DNA of 64,000 bases from Salmonirosea aquatica (GTDB lineage Bacteria > Bacteroidota > Bacteroidia > Cytophagales > Spirosomataceae), in contig NZ_WHLY01000002.1 of NCBI RefSeq assembly GCF_009296315.1, positions 6,360,501-6,424,500 on the forward strand, given 5' to 3'. Position numbers and translations under genes: made by a program. The notes beneath the pieces were generated by a model that saw only the letters and a list, made by a program, of their open reading frames with translations, did not search any database and was not told where the DNA came from. Position 1 is the stretch's first letter; each line of letters starts with the position of its first letter. Of the stretch, positions 18,861 to 25,602 are shown piece by piece.

Positions 18861-19793
18861 TTGAATATCCAGCAATTAGAATACATCGTGGCAGTCGATC
18901 GGTATCGCCATTTTGTGCAGGCTGCCGAGCACTGCCATGTCACCCAGCCTACCCTTTCGATGATGATCCGTAAGCTGGAGGACGAACTGGGTGTCAAAAT
19001 ATTCGACCGCGCCCGGCAGCCCATACTACCCACCGAAATCGGCGTGCGGGTCATCGCGCAGGCTCAGGTCATTTTACGGGAATCCGCCCGTCTGGCCGAG
19101 TTGGCCAATCAATACAAAGATCTGATGGCGGGTGAGCTCCGGGTAGGCATTATTCCTACCATCGCCCCTTATCTGTTGCCCCAGTTCATCCAGAATTTTA
19201 TGGAAAAATACCCGGCAATTCACTTACAGATCACGGAGATGATTACCGATCGGGTACTGCACGAATTGAAAAGCGGCACGATCGACGTGGGCATTGTGGC
19301 TACTCTGGCCGAGGGAAACACCTTTCAAAGTGCCCCGCTCTACCGCGAGAAGTTGTTTGTGTATGCTTCCGAACGGATCGTCCTATACGAAAAAAAGTAC
19401 ATCCTTCCCGAAGATATCGATCCGAACGAATTATGGCTTCTGGAAGAAGGACATTGTTTCCGGACCCAAATTCAGAAACTGTGCGAACTCAGCCGAACCG
19501 GACCCACCGGCCACAGCCTAAGCTATCGGGCGGGGAATATCGAAACGCTGATCCGGATGGTGGAGCGCAGCGGGGGGCTCACCATCATTCCTGAACTGGC
19601 CGTCCTGGACCTGGTACCTTCCCGGCTGGCTCACGTGCGGGAGTTCCAGGCTCCGGCCCCGGCGCGGGAAATTCATCTCATTTATAACCGGGAACACGTC
19701 AAAACCCGGTTAATCGAAGTTTTGCGGGAGGACATATTGACCCACATTCCCGAAGAAATGAAGCTCAAAACCGAAAGTCTTCGGGTACTATAA
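18861..19793 (+). CDS. oxyR: LysR-family peroxide sensor OxyR
   Basis: A 310-residue LysR-type regulator starting with TTG at 18861 (MNIQQLEYIV); no in-frame ATG fits the family start. The N-terminal HTH (about 18-37) includes QAAEHCHVTQPTLSMMIRKL. The inducer domain carries EEGHCFRTQIQKLCELS, in which Cys199 and Cys208 have the spacing and numbering of the redox disulfide pair of E. coli OxyR. It should therefore sense H2O2 by disulfide formation and activate catalase/peroxidase genes; none of these lie in the window. Its stop overlaps the convergent esterase stop by 6 bp. Confidence 0.92.
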   Translation: MNIQQLEYIVAVDRYRHFVQAAEHCHVTQPTLSMMIRKLEDELGVKIFDRARQPILPTEIGVRVIAQAQVILRESARLAELANQYKDLMAGELRVGIIPTIAPYLLPQFIQNFMEKYPAIHLQITEMITDRVLHELKSGTIDVGIVATLAEGNTFQSAPLYREKLFVYASERIVLYEKKYILPEDIDPNELWLLEEGHCFRTQIQKLCELSRTGPTGHSLSYRAGNIETLIRMVERSGGLTIIPELAVLDLVPSRLAHVREFQAPAPAREIHLIYNREHVKTRLIEVLREDILTHIPEEMKLKTESLRVL

Positions 19794-21329
19794 TTTGGGT
19801 TTGGCGGGTTTTACAGGGGCTTCAAAACTGTTGGAACCCCGGACTTTAAGCTTGCGGCGATAGATTTTGCCCCCGGCCGCCACGTAGAGTTCATTAAATT
19901 CCGGCCCTCCCAGAACCACATGATCGGCCTTTTCTTCGGGGGTAGGTATGATTAAATTGACCCGACCCGTTTGGTCCAGTACCTGCACACCCAAGGCGGT
20001 AGCCACATACACCCGGCCGTCCCGGTCGCACACCACATCGGTGGCCCCGGCGTTGTCGGCCGTATCCGGCGCATGAAGCCAGCCGTAACGTTGCCCGTAC
20101 CTGAAGGTACCATCGGGCTGTACCTGGTACACCCACACCCAATGCGAGGCGGCATCCGTAGCGTACAATTGTGTCTGATCGGGTGAAAGAGTGGCTCCCC
20201 CTACCTTGATACCTGGGTTACCCACCAGTTTCGGGCGCACGGGGATGGGCGGCAGGCTGTCCAGTTCAGCCAATTTTCCATCGGCTCCAAAGCCACTGGC
20301 TTTTTTGCCTTTGGCATTCTGAAAATACACGTCGCCGGCCGTCGTAATGCCAATCTTATCGTATCCTTTGATCATTTCGCCCATGGGCTCCCAATCGACA
20401 TTGGGAATAAGTACCTCCGTAAACATCTGGTTTTTGGAAGCTCCGGCTTCGATGGGAGTGGGCCAGCCTTTCCAGAGGTACCGCATGGCCTCGGGGAAAA
20501 TAGCAGAACCGTGCCGCCCGTTATGCGCGCCGGTACCCCACACGTGATCCACCTCGTAGCCCGCAAACGTAAGCGCGCGCAGTATGGTCTGATTGGCCAT
20601 CCACCAGTCGCCCGCGTAGATGTTCAGGTCGTTTTCGCCATCTTGCAGGAAAATCCGCAACGGCTTCGGTTCATACTTGCGGATCAGCGTCGGGTAGCGG
20701 TCGGCCCCGCGTAGCCCCACGTAGGTACCTATGGCGCTGAACACCCGCGAAAAAGCATCGGGCCGCTCCCAGGCCGCGGTGAAGGCACACACCGCCCCGC
20801 TGCTCGACCCACCGATGGCGCGGTCGTTGCCGTTTTTGGACAGCACGATGGCCCGCCCGTCGGAGGTTTTCTGCTTTTCTACTTCCGGCAGAATTTCGTC
20901 TAGAATAAAGCGAGCATAGGCATCACCCAGCCCGTCGTACTCGAAGCTGCGATTGAAGCGATCAAGCGCTTCGTCGGGCTTTTGGGACAGCACCCGACCC
21001 GGCGTCACGAACACGCCAATGGTGACTGGCATCTCTTTCTGATGGATCAGGTTATCAAAAACCGTCGGTGCGTTCCACTGAATACCGTCCTGATTGACAT
21101 ACACGCAGGCAGGTCGCTGCGGATCGTACTGCGCCGGGACGTACACCCAGTACTCCCGCCAGGTACCGGGGAAGATTTTGGATTGATCGAAGGTAAACTT
21201 CAAGATTTCGCCCTTAGGTACCCCCGGCTGAACCAGCGAAGCCGAATCGACGGGGTACTCTTCGAAGGTACCTTGAGCCATGAGTGAGGCCGAGCAAAAA
21301 GCAATTATGATCAGAAAGAGGTATTTCAT
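19788..21329 (-). CDS. esterase fused to beta-propeller (SMP-30-like)
   Basis: A 513-residue exported two-domain protein. The ATG at 21329 gives a signal peptide (MKYLFLIIIAFCSASLMAQ); the longer frame from 21374 has no such start. Residues about 30-300 form an alpha/beta hydrolase of the Fes/enterochelin- or feruloyl-esterase type, with the nucleophile Ser in GGSSSGAVCAF, an acid in QDGENDLNIYAGD and a His in GTGAHNGRHGS. The C-terminal part is a six-bladed SMP-30/gluconolactonase-like propeller (GGATLSPDQTQLYATDA, GATDVVCDRDGRVYVATALG). It probably hydrolyses a carbohydrate-linked ester outside the cytoplasm. Confidence 0.85.
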   Translation of the reverse strand: MKYLFLIIIAFCSASLMAQGTFEEYPVDSASLVQPGVPKGEILKFTFDQSKIFPGTWREYWVYVPAQYDPQRPACVYVNQDGIQWNAPTVFDNLIHQKEMPVTIGVFVTPGRVLSQKPDEALDRFNRSFEYDGLGDAYARFILDEILPEVEKQKTSDGRAIVLSKNGNDRAIGGSSSGAVCAFTAAWERPDAFSRVFSAIGTYVGLRGADRYPTLIRKYEPKPLRIFLQDGENDLNIYAGDWWMANQTILRALTFAGYEVDHVWGTGAHNGRHGSAIFPEAMRYLWKGWPTPIEAGASKNQMFTEVLIPNVDWEPMGEMIKGYDKIGITTAGDVYFQNAKGKKASGFGADGKLAELDSLPPIPVRPKLVGNPGIKVGGATLSPDQTQLYATDAASHWVWVYQVQPDGTFRYGQRYGWLHAPDTADNAGATDVVCDRDGRVYVATALGVQVLDQTGRVNLIIPTPEEKADHVVLGGPEFNELYVAAGGKIYRRKLKVRGSNSFEAPVKPAKPKL

Positions 21330-21702
21330 ATCTTTTGGGGTTGGATGCTGCTTTTGAAAGTCGGTGAGGTGCATTTTTTACCTGAAAGGTAATGATATAG
21401 AATTGGAAGTAAAAAGGTAGAAACCGAACCCTGGGCTCTCTTTTTTACCCCCTTTCGACAAAGCTCAGTATATACTTTTTCATGTGCTTATTGACGGCTA
21501 TGGGTAGGAATAATGAAGTGGTACTAAAAACAGCTCAGACCATGCATCGGGAGACAACAATACAAAAAGTACGACATCAAAAGTACAAGAGAAAATAAGG
21601 AAAGTACCAAAAATTACTGCAAAACTTGCGTATATGCAAGAGTTATGCGGCACCATAGGGCGACAGCCACTATTGATGGATGAATATAGTCTTAAAGTAA
21701 TT

Positions 21703-21728
21703 GCCCCAGCGGGGCCATCTGTTAATAG
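21703..21728 (+). repeat. REP-like unit A (hairpin plus CTGTTAATAG)
   Basis: GCCCC-AGC-GGGGC (21703-21715) forms a 5-bp stem with a 3-base loop, followed by CATCTGTTAATAG. The same hairpin-then-GTTAATA layout recurs in unit B and, reversed, in unit C. Confidence 0.6.
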
Positions 21729-21751
21729 TTCAGGTGAATGTATTTTATCAC

Positions 21752-21797
21752 CACCCCGGAGGGGTCGACCCCTCCGGGGTGTAAAGACTGGTTAATA
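21752..21797 (+). repeat. REP-like unit B: 30-bp perfect palindrome plus GTTAATA
   Basis: CACCCCGGAGGGGTC and its exact reverse complement abut at 21752-21781 to make a 30-bp perfect palindrome, followed by TAAAGACTGGTTAATA. It is the strongest hairpin of the cluster and, with units A and C, suggests a dispersed REP-like family. No RAYT transposase is in the window. Confidence 0.7.
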
Positions 21798-21808
21798 AGG
21801 ACATTTAC

Positions 21809-21833
21809 TATTAACCGCCGACGCCTCTGGCGT
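21809..21833 (-). repeat. REP-like unit C, inverted
   Basis: Read on the minus strand, ACGCC-AGA-GGCGT (21821-21833) is followed by GGTTAATAG, the same order as units A and B in opposite orientation. It lies just before the AT-rich gene at 21880. Confidence 0.5.
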
Positions 21834-21879
21834 GAAACTTAGGTACTTTATAAGTTAATTCACTCCTCTATAATAAAGA

Positions 21880-22482
21880 ATGACAGAACAAAAAAACATA
21901 TTCCTTGACAAAGATTTAAGATGCGGTGGCTTCTATGAACTTGCTATTCAGGTTTGCCCAAGTATTGACAATAACCCAATAAAACTCTACACTGACTTTA
22001 TTTGGACACTTAATAATGTTTCAGGACCTTTTGACGAAGACTTTAATAGTATACAAACAGACATTGAAAATTTTCAACACCGTGGACTTATAAGACTTGA
22101 CAATTTTGTCATTCCATTTACGACTTATAATGTTCGAGAAACAGAACCAATTGATATAGGCTTTAATTGGTTTGACATCTGTTTTTATACAGCAGCGATT
22201 GAATACGTTTTTGGATCAGAGTATCAGACTTGGACGGAAAATCCAAAAGTCCCAAAAGAATTGACCGACTTTTTCACCAAGACATTGAAAGACTTGTATA
22301 AAATATTTCCATTTGAACTTGCAATGTTAGACTTTGAGGTTTCGGGGCAGTATTACATAGATGATTTATCCAAACCTCTGACAAACAATTGGTCAATTTC
22401 CACTTTTTACTTGGGACAAAAAAGCTATGGCTTAATAGCAACTGAAAATAGAAAATTCATAAAACGGATTGAAGAACTTTGA
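21880..22482 (+). CDS. hypothetical protein in AT-rich island
   Basis: A 200-residue soluble acidic protein, not recognised. It is rich in Phe, Asp, Asn and Tyr (FDICFYTAAIEYVFG, FTKTLKDLYKIFPFELAM). Its codons are strongly AT-biased compared with neighbours (many AAA, ATA, TTA) and it lacks GGTACC, which points to horizontal acquisition. It is followed directly by an attC-like inverted structure, as a cassette gene would be. Confidence 0.65.
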   Translation: MTEQKNIFLDKDLRCGGFYELAIQVCPSIDNNPIKLYTDFIWTLNNVSGPFDEDFNSIQTDIENFQHRGLIRLDNFVIPFTTYNVRETEPIDIGFNWFDICFYTAAIEYVFGSEYQTWTENPKVPKELTDFFTKTLKDLYKIFPFELAMLDFEVSGQYYIDDLSKPLTNNWSISTFYLGQKSYGLIATENRKFIKRIEEL

Positions 22483-22503
22483 AGGAAAAATAGAATAGCG
22501 ACC

Positions 22504-22635
22504 GCATAACATGGGTTTTGCGTCAGGCGGGGTGACGTGCAAACTTGGAACTTTGTACTTCTATTCAAGTTGAGTTCTGGTTGACAGTTTTGTGCTCCGA
22601 AACCCGCCCGAACTCAAAGCCCAAAAACGTTAGCT
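22504..22635 (+). repeat. attC-like recombination site (candidate)
   Basis: A 132-bp imperfect inverted structure. The outer ends are GCATAAC (22504-22510) and GTTAGCT (22629-22635), each one base from the RYYYAAC and GTTRRRY core sites of integron attC. Inner arms GGCGGGGT (22526-22533) and ACCCGCC (22602-22608) can pair with one bulged G, as L-boxes would. It lies just after the stop of one AT-rich gene and before another, the cassette layout. No integrase is in the window, and pairing next to the core sites is weak. Confidence 0.4.
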
Positions 22636-22696
22636 GTAATTACAAACGACTTTGTTATAAATATTCATAACTAATCCTGAACAGAATATTAAACAG

Positions 22697-23329
22697 ATGA
22701 TCAATAAGTATTCGGTTTTAATATACTTGGCTACTTCGGTAGTATTAATGATTATAGCATCGTTTTCCTATCCAGGCGGTTCATTGCTTGACAAAAACTC
22801 TATTGGATTTGACTGGTCAAAAAATTTTGTAAGTAATTTGTTTGCAGCAAATGCGATAAATGGTTCAGAAAACCCTGGTAGGATATGGGCAATTATTGGA
22901 ATGGCATTCCATTCGGTTGGTTATGGAATGTTTTTTATCAATATGTCTAAAAAGATACATTCAAGGCCATGGGATAATATTCTAAAATTTATTGGCATTA
23001 TCAACATAATCTTTATTTTCTTAATCGCAACACCCTTGCACGACTTAGGAGCAATATCAATCGTCTTTACATTATTTGGTTTGTTTACTATTACAGTGTT
23101 TATCCTAAAATCAAAACTTCATTTTCTCAAAGTTTTCTGTATTATTTGTTTAATGACTTATTACTGCTTTTTTTTCGTATTTAGTTTTGGTTATTGGATT
23201 CTGGCAGCTATAATGCAGAAAGTATATGTTATTAGTTCGATGCTGTTAGTCTTAGGCTTAGAGTATTTCACCAAATATGAAGACTACATACCAATTAAAT
23301 CAGGAGAGCAAAAAATATTGAACTCCTAA
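22697..23329 (+). CDS. multi-pass membrane protein in AT-rich island
   Basis: A 210-residue, very hydrophobic protein with about six predicted membrane helices, for example VLIYLATSVVLMIIASFSY at the N-terminus, IIGMAFHSVGYGMFFI and VYVISSMLLVLGLEYF near the end. It resembles DUF998-like small membrane proteins in general shape, but I cannot assign a family. Base composition is about one-third GC and there is no GGTACC. It follows the attC-like site by about 60 bp, so it could be a second cassette gene. Confidence 0.6.
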   Translation: MINKYSVLIYLATSVVLMIIASFSYPGGSLLDKNSIGFDWSKNFVSNLFAANAINGSENPGRIWAIIGMAFHSVGYGMFFINMSKKIHSRPWDNILKFIGIINIIFIFLIATPLHDLGAISIVFTLFGLFTITVFILKSKLHFLKVFCIICLMTYYCFFFVFSFGYWILAAIMQKVYVISSMLLVLGLEYFTKYEDYIPIKSGEQKILNS

Positions 23330-23475
23330 CATTGGGATTGAGTGTTGTAGCCTCTTGCCTTTATAACGTGAAAAATAGAATAAGAAAACAGTTATTAGGG
23401 TATAAAAATTCAATATATGCAAAAATTATTGACGCATTTAAGGCAGAAAACAGTACTAATAAAAAATATAAAACA

Positions 23476-24066
23476 ATGCAAACTGAAAATTTATTAAAAC
23501 AAGTAAACTTTATCAAAGAAATTGATAAATTAAAATATATTCAACGTAAAACTAAATTATTCAACAGCAATCGGAACGAAAATGACGCTGAGCATAGTTG
23601 GCATTTAGCCATGATGACTATTGTGTTAGCGGAGCATTCGGATAAACCCATTGATGTGCTTAAAGTGTTGAAAATGGTTTTAATCCACGACATCGTAGAA
23701 ATTGATGCGGGTGATACGTTTATTTACGACACGGCAAAAAGCCATACCAACACTGAGGAAGAATTGATGGCCGCAAAACGAATTTTTGGTCTTTTACCAG
23801 CCGAACAAGCCGAAGAATTCATTACCATCTGGACGGAATTCGAAGAAGGAATTACCGATGAAGCAAAATTTGCCAGATCGATGGATCGGTTTGAACCCTT
23901 ACTCCAAAACACATCGAACAATGGGGGAACCTGGGCAGAATTTGATGTACCCTATCAAAAAGTTTACGATAAGAAAAAGGCCATTAAAAATGGTTCAGCG
24001 ACCCTTTGGAACTACGCAGAGAATTTGATTAATGAAAGTGTGGACAAAGGCATTTTAAAAAAATAA
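23476..24066 (+). CDS. HD-domain hydrolase (YfbR/HDDC2-like)
   Basis: A 196-residue HD-superfamily phosphohydrolase. The frame opens at 23332, but the ATG at 23476 (MQTENLLKQVNFIKEIDKLK) begins at the conserved domain. Metal ligands are visible: His in NDAEHSWHLA, His-Asp in LIHDIVEIDAGD and Asp in SMDRFEPLLQ. The family includes 5'-deoxynucleotidases such as YfbR, which act on dNMPs; that activity is inferred. The upstream half is AT-rich like the island, while the 3' half drifts toward host composition. Confidence 0.82.
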   Translation: MQTENLLKQVNFIKEIDKLKYIQRKTKLFNSNRNENDAEHSWHLAMMTIVLAEHSDKPIDVLKVLKMVLIHDIVEIDAGDTFIYDTAKSHTNTEEELMAAKRIFGLLPAEQAEEFITIWTEFEEGITDEAKFARSMDRFEPLLQNTSNNGGTWAEFDVPYQKVYDKKKAIKNGSATLWNYAENLINESVDKGILKK

Positions 24067-24179
24067 TTGATGTACTCCGAAAAAACCCGCAATCAACAAT
24101 GAAGCCCTAAAGACAAGGTACCTCCCACCCACATTCCCAATCCTTAGCCTTCTTCCCACGCCAATCCGCGGCAAAGCCG

Positions 24180-24187
24180 TATCTTTG
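24180..24187 (+). promoter_or_regulatory. candidate -7 box TATCTTTG upstream of DEAD-box gene
   Basis: TATCTTTG matches TAnnTTTG exactly, 40 bp before the helicase start. It overlaps a CTTTGTGCCTTT word that recurs elsewhere in the window, so the match may come from that repeat rather than from a promoter. Confidence 0.35.
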
Positions 24188-24227
24188 TGCCTTTCTCTAC
24201 GTAGCGTACTGCGTTTACCGGCTCAAT

Positions 24228-25472
24228 ATGAAGTTTGAAGATTATTCCATTGCGTTTGAAATCAAGAAAAACCTGGCCAAAATGGGCTTTAACCGCCCTA
24301 CGGATATTCAGTTTAAGGCCATCCCATCCATTCTGAAAGGGGAAGACGTGCTGGCGATAGCCCAGACAGGTACCGGCAAGACGGCGGCCTTTGCCATTCC
24401 AGTCGTCAGCCAGATCCACGAACGGAAGCAGTACGCCCGCACCGAAGGCATCCGCTGCGTGGTGATGGTACCTACCCGCGAGCTGGCGTTGCAAATCACC
24501 GAAGTATTCGACCAGATAGCCCGGCATACACGCGTCAAGACGGTCTGCGTTTTTGGCGGAGTGGATCAGGAGCCGCAGATTGCGCGGCTGGACAAGGGCG
24601 TGGATATCCTCATCACCACGCCGGGCCGCATGTTCGACCTCACCAGTCAGGGCCACATCGACCTCAGCCGGGTGGAGGTACTCATTCTCGACGAAGCCGA
24701 CCAGATGCTGGCGCTGGGTTTTTATAAAGACATCGAGGATTTGATCAAAAAACTCCCCCGCAAACGGCAGACGTTGTTTTTCTCGGCGACCATCGACGAC
24801 AAAATAAAGAAGCTGGCCTACTCGATTGTCAGCAAACCCATCCGCATCGAGATTGCGCCTAAAGACCGGGTGTCCAAAAACATCACGCACTCGGTGGCGC
24901 ACATTCCAATGGACGACAAGCGTTTTTTCCTCGAACGGATCATCAAACAAAATCCGGAAAGTAAAATTCTGGTGTTTGTGCGTACCAAGGTCCGGGCCGA
25001 GCGGGTGGCCGCCGCCCTGACGCGCATGGGACTCGAAAATCAGACCATCCACGGCGACAAGGAACAAACTGACCGCCTGAAAGTGATGCAAAATTTCAAG
25101 AGAGGTACCTTCCGCGTGATGATCGCCACGGACGTCAGCGCGCGTGGCATCGACATTCCTGAGGTAGATTTTGTGATCAATTATGACCTACCCGAAGAAA
25201 CTGAAAAGTACGTGCACCGGGTGGGGCGTACCGGCCGGGGGGTACATAAGGGCCGAGCGGTTTCGTTCAGCAGCCCCGAGGAGCAACCGCTGCTGGAGGC
25301 CATCGAAGGATTTCTGGGGTATCCTATCAATGTGCTGGAAATCCCCAAAGAAGATTACGAGCAAACCATCGACCTGACTCAGGACAATATCACCTTCGAT
25401 TTGAAAGGACTTTTGAAGGAAGTGGAAGAACAAGAGGAGCGGAAGAAGAAAAAAGGGAAGAAAAAGAAGTAA
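24228..25472 (+). CDS. DEAD-box ATP-dependent RNA helicase (RhlE-like)
   Basis: A 414-residue helicase. Motifs appear in order: Q motif region FNRPTDIQ, motif I AQTGTGKT (45-52), Ia PTRELALQ, DEAD at 155-158, SAT at 186-188, then ARGIDIPEVDFVINYDLP and HRVGRTGR in the second RecA domain. A basic tail (EERKKKKGKKKK) should bind RNA non-specifically. It unwinds structured RNA in ribosome assembly or RNA decay. The closest common label in Bacteroidota is RhlE-like; an exact orthologue is not claimed. Confidence 0.93.
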   Translation: MKFEDYSIAFEIKKNLAKMGFNRPTDIQFKAIPSILKGEDVLAIAQTGTGKTAAFAIPVVSQIHERKQYARTEGIRCVVMVPTRELALQITEVFDQIARHTRVKTVCVFGGVDQEPQIARLDKGVDILITTPGRMFDLTSQGHIDLSRVEVLILDEADQMLALGFYKDIEDLIKKLPRKRQTLFFSATIDDKIKKLAYSIVSKPIRIEIAPKDRVSKNITHSVAHIPMDDKRFFLERIIKQNPESKILVFVRTKVRAERVAAALTRMGLENQTIHGDKEQTDRLKVMQNFKRGTFRVMIATDVSARGIDIPEVDFVINYDLPEETEKYVHRVGRTGRGVHKGRAVSFSSPEEQPLLEAIEGFLGYPINVLEIPKEDYEQTIDLTQDNITFDLKGLLKEVEEQEERKKKKGKKKK

Positions 25473-25600
25473 GCTGTTTTAGCTATTGGCCGATTGCTGA
25501 TAGCTATTGGCTTTTTTTGCTCGTCTGCGGCTAGAATTGTGGCACCTAGTACACAAACCGGAATAAAAAGCTATCAGCCAATAGCCATTAGCTAACAGCC
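25472..25600. repeat. large imperfect inverted repeat / bidirectional terminator
   Basis: The gap between two convergent genes holds words of the AGCTATTGGC type (25491-25513 and their complement at 25569-25588) that form an imperfect stem of about 35 bp. A run of seven T follows the left arm (25512-25518) and a run of A precedes the right arm (25564-25568), so U-tracts would follow the stem on both strands. This fits a shared terminator built from repeat words. Confidence 0.55.
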
Positions 25601-25602
25601 CT

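Larger units (their letters stand above)
21330..21879. other. 550-bp intergenic region with REP-like elements
   Basis: No credible gene is seen between the esterase and the AT-rich island. The first 370 bp are unremarkable. The last 180 bp hold three hairpin units listed separately. It contains no GGTACC. Confidence 0.7.

Noticed and set aside
22504-22635. Insertion sequence end or transposon remnant
   Set aside because: No transposase and no target-site duplication could be seen; the attC-like reading fits better, though weakly.
24144-25091. A 315-codon open frame on the minus strand
   Set aside because: It lies entirely antisense to the DEAD-box helicase, has no recognisable domain, and reflects the codon bias of the real gene.
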